Part shown: positions 1 through 10,969 of the stretch, piece by piece | Layout: every line of letters starts with the position of its first letter | Numbering within the stretch: the first letter of the stretch is position 1 | Assembly: GCA_963680875.1 (NCBI GenBank) | Contig: OY804582.1 | Span: 56,996,646-57,060,645 of the forward strand | From: Bathymodiolus brooksi | Lineage: Eukaryota > Mollusca > Bivalvia > Mytilida > Modiolidae | Length of the DNA stretch: 64,000 bases | Direction of reading: 5' to 3' | Position numbers and translations under genes: made by a program | Notes under the pieces: generated by a model | What the model saw: the letters and a program-made list of their open reading frames with translations, nothing else | Told to the model about the DNA's origin: nothing | The model's database searches: none

Positions 1-178
1 TCCATGCGTGGAAGCAATTGGTATATAACTATCAAGGTGTGGCAAAATTGAAGTCGTCTCTTTTGTCATTAGTGTCATATTTGAGGTAAATGTCGAGCCA
101 TGAGGTAGAGGAAGCAGTTTCTGCTGTTTCTTTTATCTCAAGTTCTTTGGCAGTAATCCCATTGACAAATGACAGTCT
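1..178 (-). pseudogene. Retroelement reverse-transcriptase C-terminal remnant (cut by left edge)
   Basis: On the minus strand, a decayed reading frame carries the motifs KELEIKET, then SWLDIYLKYDT, NDKRDDFNF and, after a frame change, PHLDSYIP. These motifs follow the order seen in a widespread invertebrate retroelement RT (the usual form is LDxxLxxD, YDKRDDFNF, FPxLxSNIP). The frame is broken at about position 35 and the upstream part has stops, so this is a dead copy. It continues past the left edge. I cannot assign a clade from this piece; a Penelope-like origin is possible. Related fragments lie at 43415-43640 and 59200-59560. Confidence 0.55.
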
Positions 179-1013
179 AATTCAAATTAGATCTTTAATT
201 TCACCCCTTTTTTAATATCTTGCGTCTAAAAGTGAAGCCAAACGCTGAAAGGGTAACTTTCAGATAACCTTAAAACAGATAAATGAAATTACACCCGTTC
301 CTTGATTTCATTAGATCTTAATGTCGGCGTCTCATATGAAAATTGGGAGCAGTTAAAGATTTTGTTTTAATTAGACTGAGCAGGTACACGTAGTTAACCT
401 AATGGTTGTATAATTGGACGAACCAGATACACAACTCTCTCTTAGAACGGGACCTGAAGGAGTGCATCGTGTTTGGGTATTGGGAATCCTCCTTACACAT
501 AACACATAGCATATAATAACCCCTAATAAATAACAGCAAAACCTTTATGAAAAGAAAAACGCAATGTTGGTCAAGAATTCCACCAATATCAACAAAACGA
601 GCAATCACCTATAATCTTAACTCACTGAACACAAAAATGAGGGACAAGGACATGTTTTCTGTTCTGTTTTATTTTAGTTCCGCTTCAAGATATTTAAGGT
701 TTGTTTATATATTTATCATTACATTTTTCATTTTTGTATTCAAATTCCAACACTTACGTAACCAGAATAAATATCCCCTACCTTGGTCGAATAATAGACT
801 TGTAAATCTCCTCAGACACAGGTGATCTGTATTCGTCTTTAAATGTTCATTCAGTTTTACCTAAAATCAAATACAAATCTTTGTCGAGGTTGTTGACTTT
901 ACAAGATATAGCATTTTAGGTCCACATAACACTAATGGAACTTACGGTAGTAAAACTCTTAAGGACATACCCAACTTCATAGTAGACACGTAGAAACCGT
1001 GGATATTCAATAC
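179..1013. other. Intergenic, nothing recognised
   Basis: AT-rich sequence with scattered stops in all frames. I see no exon with splice signals, RNA gene or clear repeat. Confidence 0.5.
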
Positions 1014-1144
1014 ACAGTTAGTAGGCCCCTGTATTTTAACCCACCGTCAGTAAGCCTCTTGTATTTTAGTGCACGGTCAATAGGCCTCCAACATTTTTAA
1101 TCCACGGTCAGTAGGCTTCTTGTATTTTTAACGCACAGTTAGTA
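1014..1144. repeat. Degenerate ~30-bp tandem repeat, about 4 copies
   Basis: Units starting ACRGTYARTAGGC and containing TGTATTTT recur at about 1014, 1043, 1073, 1104 and 1135 (29-31 bp spacing). The copies are diverged, so the array is old. Confidence 0.7.
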
Positions 1145-1324
1145 GTAGAGTTACATGATTGGGTACTCGGTAATATATATTCGTTACACAGTTCGTTATT
1201 TGAAATTTACTGACACTCCATATATCGTATTAGGTCACTACATAGCACACCGTGTAACTTATAATATCATTCAATCTGTCTGAAGTGTAGTAATTCAATA
1301 CCTGGTCGGTCAAGACTTTAAAAT

Positions 1325-1815
<491 letters not shown>

Positions 1816-2641
1816 TCATTCATGGCATAAATGTTCATTACCAATTGCTTAATTCCTGAAATATTCCAATGACATGCTGACTAAATTAAATCTGTAGCCA
1901 CGAGATTCATATATTGCATAGGAACGAAATTATCAGTCTTAAATCCAAATACATATACTTTAAACTTTCCAGTTGATATCTCGTTGATCCCATTATTTCC
2001 TTCATTTCATTTTTTCAACTCTTTTGGAAAATAATTGAATAAAATACGTTATCCTAAATCCGAATTTACCAGTCTTCTTGTTTACATGTCTCATTGATTA
2101 CTGCCATTTGTGTGATCTCCTGATAGTAGGAGCAGTTTACAGCAAAGATATGATAATAATCGACACACTAAATAACTCATATTGGTTCTGACTCCATTCA
2201 AAAGTCATGATTCCTATCAACGTGAATTGCTGTCGACAATAAAATATTAAATATGTCAATGAAATACAAACACGTTTTTGTCCACCTCCTTTGCACATAT
2301 CAATATGTTCATCTTTACATAAAATGATTCGATTCCTCATATTTAAGTCATTAATAGTAAATAGATTCCCAAGACAATATGCAAATATAGAACAGCATAA
2401 TGACAACACTTGTGTAATTATTTATTTACAACAGTTTAAAAATTATCCTTTTTGTAATACTGAACTGTAATTATATATCATCCTGGATGACTTTAATGAT
2501 TACCAACGGGAATATAATGAATGCCGACCCCATTATAGTTTTTAGACCTTACAACTTTAATTTACCTGAAGGGAAAACATTGTTTTAAGTTAAATTTAAA
2601 ATATAAATGATATATTTACAAACTAAATTGGTAAAGAAATA

Positions 2642-2796
2642 TAATAAAGTACTTAATAACTGCACGCTTGATCAATAGCGAAATATATTTTCCCAAGGGG
2701 TAAGGTCACTAGTTCATTCGTCCCGGTCAATAGTCTACCCCTTGGGAAAATATATCTCGCTATTGATCAAGCGTGCAGTTATTAAGTACTTTATTA
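2642..2796. repeat. Near-perfect palindrome with ~62-bp arms (foldback element)
   Basis: The left arm begins TAATAAAGTACTTAATAACT and the right arm ends with its reverse complement. The arms differ at only one or two positions and meet around a ~30-bp spacer (TCACTAGTTCATTCG...). Such arm identity suggests a young foldback MITE or ongoing arm conversion. No protein is encoded. Confidence 0.9.
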
Positions 2797-2984
2797 CACC
2801 GACATGAACAGGAGAGAGGGTAAACCACGAAGAAAAACAAAACAAAAACCACAATACAATATATGTTGGACACCACTATGTACAAACAAACAAAAATAGC
2901 GTAAATAAAAGATGAGCCCTCCTACAAAATACTGGAGGTAAAGACGAATATAACATCCTTTGTATGCGGAAATCGTAACGGACA

Positions 2985-3125
2985 TCACAACACGGAACCC
3001 AGAACGTAAAGATAGATAATAGGACAACAACAAAAAAAACCTAAAAAGATGAGTAACACAGACCCCACCAAAAACCCGAGGGTGAACTCCAAGGTGCTCG
3101 AGAAGGGTAAGTAGTTCCTGTATTA
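2985..3125 (+). mobile_element. SINE-C fragment (mussel-type interspersed repeat), 3' part
   Basis: Contains GACCCCACCAAAAACCCGAG and GAAGGGTAAGTAGTTCCTG, the 3' half of the family seen complete at 10227-10452. Confidence 0.6.
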
Positions 3126-3668
3126 CTCATTATACATATATAAGCATGTACAGTCAAGTCCGGTAAAATATATTTTTTAAGATTCACCTTAGAGCGGTTT
3201 ATATAGTCTCTATCACTGAAAAACGTTAAATTCAAGTAACACAATACAGATGTCAATAATCACTTAAAATAAAATAACTACTTTAGAATTTCAGATTGAA
3301 ATAGATCAACATATCTGATGCTTTATTAATATGTTAAAGTATTAAAACAAACACATATCTATGTAAACACCCAGCAATTATATACTGTTGTAGGTGCTAT
3401 ATTGATCAGAAAATCACACCATTTTATTTACCTATTAAAATAACTACAATTAAAGGATTAGTCAGTGTCAAATCATGAATAATGACCGAGTAATTTGTAT
3501 TGACCAATCGAAGTTTATATACAAGTACCAGCAAATTGTACTTTAAATAGAAATCTAAATCCTATTTTCTCTGTAATATTTCGAAAATATATAATCTCAC
3601 ATTCATAAAGTACATGTAGGTTTTACAGTGTGTTGACTGGTGAAGGTAATATAAACTGAATATGAACG

Positions 3669-4345
3669 AAGTCATATTTTACTTTTTGACCTAATGTTAG
3701 AAGTTACGATCTAATTACAGAAGTCATATCTTACTTTATGACGTAATTACAGACGTCATATATTACTTTATGATGTAATTACAGACGTCTGTCATATATT
3801 ACTTTATGACGTAATTACAGCCATCATATATTACTTGATGACGTAATAACAGTCGTCATATATTACTTTATGACGTAATTACAGAAGTCATATATTACTT
3901 TTTGACCTAACGTCAGAAGTCATATATTACTTTTTAACCTAACGTCAGAATGCATAATATATTGCTTTTGACATTATTACAAAAGTCATACTTTACTTTT
4001 GATCTAATATCAGAAGGCATATCTTACTTTATGACGTAATGTCAGAAGTCATATCTTACTTTATGACGTAATTTCAGAAGTCATATCTTACTTTATGACG
4101 TAATTTCAGACGACATATCTTACTTTATGACGTAATTTCAGAAGTCATATCTTACTTTATGACGTAATTTCAGACGACATATTTTACTTTATGACGTAAT
4201 TGCAGAAGTCATATCTTACTTTATGACGTAATTTCAGAGGACATATCTTACTTTATGACGTAATTACAGAAGTCATATCTTACTTTTTGACCTAATGTCA
4301 GAAGTCATATATTACTTTTTGACGCAATATAAGCAGTCCAATCTT
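3669..4345. repeat. 32-bp tandem array rich in CRE-like TGACGTAA
   Basis: About 20 units of a 32-bp repeat. The core AGTCATATCTTACTTTATGA is followed by CGTAATTWCAG. The first and last units are diverged, while those from 4020 to 4290 are nearly identical. About a dozen units contain TGACGTAA, which resembles an ATF/CREB or bZIP site. Confidence 0.9.
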
Positions 4346-6195
4346 ACTTTTGGAATATTAGCTCTTTGGTGTACTTTTAGTTTAATTGTTTTTGTCTTCA
4401 TACAATTCATTCACTACGTCACATGTGTTGTTTTTCCTGAACTATGCTGTATTTATAACTAATACCGGTATATTTTGTTTACTCAAAATAAACTCCATCT
4501 GTTTGTAGTTATCACGATATACATGTAGGTAGACATAGCTAAGTGGACAAAATCTAATTAGTTTATATTAAAACTAAACACGGAAGTGTCAAAAATCAAT
4601 AATTTGGTCTATTTACAATATATAGTACATGTAGATACAATTGACGTTCTGTCATCGTGGGATGGCGTTAAATAATTCTCTAGGGGCGTAGGAGCTGGAG
4701 AGCAAGGGACAATGGAAAGATGGAGGTAAAACTATGTTTCTGTCTCCGTAACATTTTTGGCAAACATTTAAGAAAATGATGAATTCTTATCATGGAAGCA
4801 CTTTTCTCAGCAGATCTATAACTTCCTCCAACTTTCTGGTCCCCTCCTAAAACTTGCCTATTCTGTCCGCTCCACTCCTACACAACTGTTCTCTTAATAA
4901 AGAGCAAAACGTCATGTACAAATAAAAATATTTGCGATAGTATATGTCTTTAAAGTTCTGTCATTTCCATGTATATATAGAGTTAAATAAGTCTCTTTCC
5001 AACATCAACTGTGTAGTCGTTATTTTGTATTTTAACGAAGCAAATAGGTTCTCAGCGCACACTATACATTCCCAATTAGTCAATATCACCAATGTCTAAT
5101 GTATCAGTGCACACGACGGGTTTCTGTAACTATTTATATGCAGGAAAATAGCATTACCATAATAATGACAGCATAGCAAAATTACTTATTGAAGTTTTTT
5201 CGACTTCATAATGGGTTCCTGTTATGAGACGGGAGATACCTACCCTTCTAGGGTATATATTCACACTTCAGTTTTTGTTTTGCTTTGTTTTTGTTTGTTT
5301 GTTTGTTTGTTGTATATTTTTGTGAGGTATTTTTTAAGGGAGGAGATGTTGTCCGAGCCTTTGTACTATTGTTTGGATTACCTTTATATCTGTACTTGTG
5401 TTAGTTGCTTTTACGCGGATTGTCCGTTTACTGGTATATCGATTCGGATTTACAAGAGTACTACTCTGTGTTCATCACAGTATATTTACAACCAAACGGT
5501 TCCCGAACCATGAAAGGAATTTATCTTAGCTTTGCATTCTACAAGTTTAAAGAAATTTTGACTATGATTAACCACACAACAGATTTGGGTTATTTTTTTT
5601 TCTACTAAAACATTTTAACAGCAAATATATTGAAAACACATGTAAATACCAAACATATCGGGTCGAAAACATAAAGGCAACTGTTTTTCACTTATTTCGT
5701 GCAAACATCACCCGAATATAATTTCAGTCATGACGACGATATGTCTCGCGCTTCGTTTAGCTTCCTACTGCACAGAGGTAGATTTGTTATTCATTTAGAA
5801 TAAGGGGGAAATGATGAGGGGTGCAAAACTACTCATAGTTCCCACGACAAATTCAATGGATACAGATAAAAAGAGAAAAGAAAACAACAAGTTTTTTCAA
5901 AATATAATAAAACAAGAATCATTATAGGGCACTGTTGGTTGTAGTTAAAATACGTTCTCAGGATTCTTAGATCTTAAAACATGGAAAACATTTTAGAACA
6001 TAATTACTTCTCTGAGAATGCTAGCGATTACATTTAAAGTCAATAACAATTTGATTAAAGTTATATATCCACTTCACGTAATCTAAAAAATGACAATAAA
6101 CCCTAACTGATTAAACATTCATTACATATGATTTGCTTCAGAGGCAAATCCAGACTTTCTTATCCATTTATCAAATCCTTGCTTGTATAAATATA
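4346..6195. other. Intergenic, no gene recognised
   Basis: AT-rich. There is a GTTT-rich low-complexity run at 5280-5312. The open stretch at 5211-5513 shows no family features and has no splice context. Confidence 0.4.
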
Positions 6196-6400
6196 AGAAA
6201 AGTTTGAAAGTATCCAATGGCTAATCAGAAGCTGTAAATCGAAGGACAAACAAAACAACATTACCTAATAATTTTTTTTTAATAATGGTCGACAAACACT
6301 AGACAGAAAATTAAAGAGTGAGCAGAACATGAACCATACTGAGGGGTGACCTCATATACTTCGGAAGGGTAAGCAGATCCGGCTTCATCACATAATATAG
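6196..6400 (+). mobile_element. SINE-C copy, diverged
   Basis: Starts AAAAGTTTGAAAGTATCCAA, passes through GGCTAATCAGAAGC and ends near CGGAAGGGTAAGCAGATCC, collinear with the copy at 10227-10452. Confidence 0.65.
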
Positions 6401-7335
6401 AAATCCTGTTGGACACAGTTCACTGATATACTTAAATAAATACAAATAACATAAATAATACAAACAAATGGGAGTAGATTCCCATATATGACATCAGTGA
6501 AACAACATTAATATATTGTTTTAACGATTTCTATTCATTTTAAAGTGACATTCAATGCCAATGCAGGCCTTCTGGATTCTCATAAATATTATAATACATT
6601 ATTACATAATAATACAGTTTTGATTTGGTTAATTTGACCAATACACGTTTATCTTCTGATATTGCATACTACAGGTGTATATAACAACAAAACTTAATTA
6701 GATATTTACAATTATACTGGACAGTAAATCATCTAAATTCATAAAAGGGCATTCCTTTTACTTGTATTGAACGAAATATATGTCATAACGAAGTACTATG
6801 GTCGTACATTATATAATTTATCTGGCAATTCATTGAATTGTACAATGTATCTATGAGAAAATTCGTTATTGTGTTACAATTTAAATTTTTGTTAAATACA
6901 ACAAAGAAACGTGTTTCTACATACAAGTATTAAACCAAAGGATCCCTACAGCCACGGCCTAATTGTTGAACAACAGATTGGCCTTGCTCTGTTCTTTGAT
7001 GAATACTATATTCCACTATCATGTATTTACGGATTAAATTTAAACCTAATTACTGGTAAATAATGCATAATATTTTTCAGATATACAATAGGGAGATATT
7101 ATCTGACAGCTGCAGCCTCAACCATTTCAAGTTGGATATATTGTTTGGTTTTCAAATAGTACTACTCAAGTTTAAATTGGTCATGTGTTTTCTAAAGACA
7201 AACATTAAGATGACGTTATTTCTTAAGTATGTACATATATTTGTATCAATGTGTCACATTTCTACGAGCCTTTGCAGCTTTTATTGCCACGACACATTCC
7301 TCTATAATTCTGTTATAATTTAACATGACAAGATT

Positions 7336-7547
7336 CAAAGTTCATATATGTATATTATTTCAATATTACACAAAGTTCATATATGTATATTATTTCAATA
7401 TTACACAAAGTTCATATATGTATATTATTTCAATATTACACAAAGTTCATATATGTATATTATTTCAATATTACACAAAGTTCATATATGTATATTATTT
7501 CAATATTACACAAAGTTCATATATGTATATTATTTCAATATTACACA
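7336..7547. repeat. Six near-identical 35-bp tandem repeats
   Basis: The unit begins CAAAGTTCATATATGTATAT and continues TATTTCAATATTACA. I see no difference between the six copies, so expansion was recent or homogenisation is active. It produces overlapping spurious reading frames. It is not a CRISPR array because the repeats are directly adjacent. Confidence 0.97.
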
Positions 7548-7820
7548 ATTGCGCAGCATTGCATATAGCATGTAGCATGCAGTTATAAATACAAGCTAAC
7601 TAGCGCGCTATCATTTTGAAATAGCGCGCACAAAGAGACCGCCAATGACACGAATGACCATTCATATGCTACGACGAATCTGTGAAAGATTTTGTTTTCT
7701 GCACATATGATTGATTCAGTGCTGTTTAGCGTCAATGAGCGGTATTTAAAATATGGAATTCATGACAATAGCATGTTTCAAAACAATAAATCGTGTATGT
7801 AGAAATGTTAATTAATGTAG

Positions 7821-7905
7821 GAAGAGTTTGAAGATTCCAAAGGGGCAATCAGAATCCTTATATCGAAGAAGAACAGACAACACAATGGCCAAAAGAAAAT
7901 TATGT
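7821..7905 (+). mobile_element. SINE-C 5' fragment
   Basis: AAGAGTTTGAAGATTCCAAA followed by GGGGCAATCAGAATCC and CAACACAATGGCCAAAAG matches the 5' half of the copies at 61685 and 63761, then stops. Confidence 0.75.
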
Positions 7906-7917
7906 AATTATTAATAA

Positions 7918-8106
7918 AATTAAGGTTCTCCTCTCTCGGGCATAGTTGACCGTAGCCGATTATGGCTATTCTGTTTAGACTCTTTGGTTTTACTCCCAAA
8001 AGTTTAAATTATTTTCTTCCCAACCTTTCGATTTTGAGCATACCTGATGAAGGTTATTCCAGAAATGCGTCGTGCGCACTAAATTTGATATCTAGGTTTT
8101 TATTAT
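7918..8106 (+). mobile_element. 3' end of a retroelement (copy 1)
   Basis: Contains CCGATTATGGCTATTCTGTT, TTTGGTTTTACTCCCAAAAG and CTGATGAAGGTTATTCCAGA, then TGCGTCGTGCGCAC. The same ordered blocks recur, more diverged, at 32097-32285. Sequences of the form CTGATGAAGG...CGTCGTG are typical of the 3' ends of Penelope-like and related elements, so this may be the 3' end of the RT family whose coding remnants lie in this window. That link is inference. Confidence 0.5.
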
Positions 8107-8610
8107 AAACCAATATACACAATATACTTTTTTTGGTGTGAGTTAAGTGCAAGTATAAGTAAAATAAATGTCAATAAGTTTTAAAAAATTATTTAGTTGC
8201 AGTTACTGTACGTATACGCTATCAATCAAGACCGTGAAAGATAACAATTTACCAAAAATATACATTTTATGTAAGAAATTAACAGGGATTTATGACAAGC
8301 GAAAAAAACACTTCTTACCTATTCTCTTCTATGTACCAGATAATTTTCTAATCTATTTACAGAGTCACATGTTTAGATGTATTTTGATTTAATTTCAATT
8401 AATAGATCAATATATTAATATGATTTAAAGCTTAACCATAGTATTTAAATCATTTGAAATAATTATGTCACATAATATACTCGATATTAACTTCAATTCA
8501 ATGTTTTGACCTTTTAATTGATACAACTAAATACGATTTGTTAGGCGTTTAACATGTATGTATTGGTGTCTTTATGTTAACATGACGTAACGGGTGCGTA
8601 GCTCTAATGG

Positions 8611-8830
8611 AGGTGGATTTGTGGTGTTTAACGCCACATACATGGAAAGCCCACAGACCTGCCACAAGTCACCGACAAACTTAATCACATAATGTTGTAT
8701 CGAATACATCTCGCCATGAGCGGGATTCGAACTCACAACGTTAACGTAAGTGGTGATAGACACCGATTGTATAGGTACTTGAGCTGAATATCCAATTGCC
8801 ATACGACCACGACCACGACCACGACGGCCC
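8611..8830 (-). mobile_element. SINE-A copy (tRNA-derived), core deleted
   Basis: On the minus strand the head GGGGCCGTCGTGGTCGTGGT and box-B-like TTCGAATCCCGCTCATGG are followed by the stretch GTGATTAAGTTTGTCGG and a tail ending GTTAAACACC. The GTTTCCTCCACC core is missing. Below, SINE-A means this family. Confidence 0.75.
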
Positions 8831-8991
8831 CTATATATAGCTAATGGAACAATGTGATTCGGGGGATATGATGTTATTTTTTTCCATAAATATCAAGCAA
8901 GGGGAAAGTGAAATCTTAAAAGTGTTGCTACCAGACTCACGCCAATACTCATTGTTAAAATCGGAGTTTGTCATTTGGGTTGATTTTAATC

Positions 8992-9130
8992 TTTCGGTGG
9001 AGTAATGGTTAGCATGCTCGCTTGGAGTGTGGTAAGTTGTCATGGGTTCGAGCCCCGGTCGGGTCAAAAATGATATTTGTTGCTTCTCCGATAAGAATAC
9101 AGCATAAAGAAGTGAAAAACAAAGCCTGAG
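8992..9130 (+). mobile_element. SINE-B head (tRNA-derived), truncated
   Basis: GTGGAGTAATGGTTAGCATG (box-A-like) and GGGTTCGAGCCCCGG (box-B-like) form the tRNA-like head. It is followed by GTTGCTTCTCCGATAAG and then loses similarity. It is not a functional tRNA: no acceptor stem closes. Confidence 0.75.
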
Positions 9131-9681
9131 AATTTGTTTAAAATAAAGCTATATTATGTACAATCTACCTGAAACAAGTTGAATAAAACTTTATTCAATA
9201 AAGTTTTTTTTTTAAATGAATCCTTCGAAATGGCGTGTAATAGTGACGCTTTCAGAAAAGTGTTAAGGAAATCTCTAAACTTGTGAACTAGTTTCAGTTT
9301 CGTCCAATCAAATTTTAGAAGCTATTTCTTACTCTAGTTACGGTGAATGGATTCGTAACTTTTTGTGTAAAAATCTGTGTATTCCCCAATTGTCCATATC
9401 TGTAATTGCAAGGGTTATTTGTAGAATTGCTCAGTTGCTTAGATTATAATTAACAATAAACGTGATTAAAAATTCATGTCTATAGTTTATGAGAATAGTC
9501 ATTCGTACTGCTTGTCTGGAAATCAATAATCCGTCAAGAATTATACTTTTTTTTTTTTTATCTAAATCTAGTATTAGATATCATTTTACAAATTGAATTT
9601 ATATAAAACAAATTATATTTTTTCTGATAAAATTAATTTGTCAAAATCTTTTGAATATTTCTACTGTTCATTTCCAATACA

Positions 9682-9950
9682 GGGGGCCGTCGTGGTCATA
9701 ATCGTATGGTAGTTGGATTTACAACTACCTGTGCAATCAGTGCCTATCACCACCAAAGTTGGGAGTTCGAATCCCGCTCATGGCGAGGTGTACTCGATCT
9801 AACATTGTGTGATAAAGTTTGTCAGTGACTTGCAGCAGGTCTGTGGTTTTCTCCTGGTATTCCGCTTTCCTCCAACAATAAAACTGACATTCACGATATA
9901 ACTGAAATATTGTTGAAAGTGGCGTTAAACACCATAACCCCTAACATCAT
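9682..9950 (+). mobile_element. SINE-A copy, near full length
   Basis: Head GGGGGCCGTCGTGGTCATAA, box-B-like AGTTCGAATCCCGCT, then GTGATAAAGTTTGTCAGTGA, a core with GGTTTTCTCCTGG and AATAAAACTGACATTCACGA, and tail GTGGCGTTAAACACCATAAC. Confidence 0.85.
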
Positions 9951-10226
9951 AATTATATGAGATATCATATCAGTCATGCAAAATAAAGAAGAAACATCAA
10001 GTATCACGAAATTCTGAAAGTTAATTGCATAGTAGCCATAAATTTAAAATCAAATAATATATTTGTCCAGTTTGATGGACTATTGTTTCAACATGCATTC
10101 TAATGGGTACAAATTGTGCTCCACCATTCGCCGAGTTGTTTCCACACGCTTCAATCTAATAGCTTCTCAAGAATAGAGTGGTATTGTAGTCGTACACACA
10201 TAAATACAGAAATTTACAGGCTTATA

Positions 10227-10452
10227 AGAAATGTTTGAAGATACCAAAGGGGTAATCAGAAGTCGTAAATCGAAATGGACGGACGGGTACAATAGCCCCC
10301 AAAAAAAATAAAAATGACAAATTGACAAACAATGATCTACAAAACATAACACAAAAAACTAAAGATCGAGGAACACGAACCCCACTAAAAATCGGGGGCG
10401 AACTCAGGTGCTCCGGTAGGTGATCAGTTCCTGTTCCAAATGTGGCACCTGC
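10227..10452 (+). mobile_element. SINE-C reference copy (mussel-type repeat)
   Basis: Runs from AATGTTTGAAGATACCAAAG through CACGAACCCCACTAAAAATC and GGTGCTCCGGTAGGTGATCA to CAAATGTGGCACCTGC. It is close to an interspersed repeat I recall as very common in Mytilus intergenic DNA, which is one reason for suggesting a bivalve host. Confidence 0.7.
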
Positions 10453-10708
10453 TTACCTACTTTAATTTTGTTTTGAAAGGTTTAATTTCAACTGTGGATA
10501 TTAAAAATTGAATTTCTGATTTGCATGGAAATAACAGACACCATCTATAGACTTATCGCGCACTTGATTTGCATAGAAAATGAACAAAAATATATTTGAA
10601 ATTTCTCATCAGAAGTTGACGGTCATCTTTGATTTCAGATTAGCACCAAGATGATAAGTATGGTAAATGTTTATCCGCGTTCCTAGTATCATTTTTGATT
10701 GATTTGAT

Positions 10709-10968
10709 TTATTGTGCTACTCCACATTCAGCAATATTTCAGCTATATCATGGCGACCAGTTTTGTGGTGGAGGAAGCCAGAGTACCTGGAGAGAACCAC
10801 CGACCATGGGCAAGCAACTGGTAAACTTTATCACTTGCAGCTGCGAGTCGAGTGCACCCTTTTTTGTAATTTACAAAGCCGGGTGCGAACCCACGCCGTA
10901 TTGGTGATAGGCTTGTACGAGTTGATAGGTAATCCAACTACCTAACTCATTGAGCCACCTGGGTCCCT
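10709..10968 (-). mobile_element. SINE-D copy 1 (SINE-A core with a different tRNA-like head)
   Basis: On the minus strand the head is GGTGGCTCAATGAGTTAGGT with a box-B-like GGGTTCGCACCCGGC, unlike SINE-A. The inner part has CGGTGGTTCTCTCCAGGTAC and the common tail AGCTGAAATATTGCTGAATG. A close second copy is at 27300-27556. The shared internal frame in the two copies is not a gene. Confidence 0.8.
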
Positions 10969-10969
10969 T

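Noticed and set aside
5211..5513. 100-aa cysteine-rich protein
   Set aside because: No signal, splice context or family motif; composition follows GTTT-rich low-complexity DNA.
7336..7547. CRISPR array
   Set aside because: Repeats are adjacent with no variable spacers and the DNA is eukaryotic. The same holds for 3669-4345, 38888-40064 and 54071-55252.
7325..7588. Overlapping frames with YMYIISILH repeats
   Set aside because: They are translations of the 35-bp tandem array; all three frames are open because the unit lacks stops.
8992..9066. Functional tRNA gene
   Set aside because: Boxes A and B are present but the acceptor stem does not close and the sequence continues as a SINE-B body. 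The same applies to other SINE heads.
10743..10937. Conserved small protein shared with 27255-27524
   Set aside because: The two similar frames are translations of two SINE-D copies.
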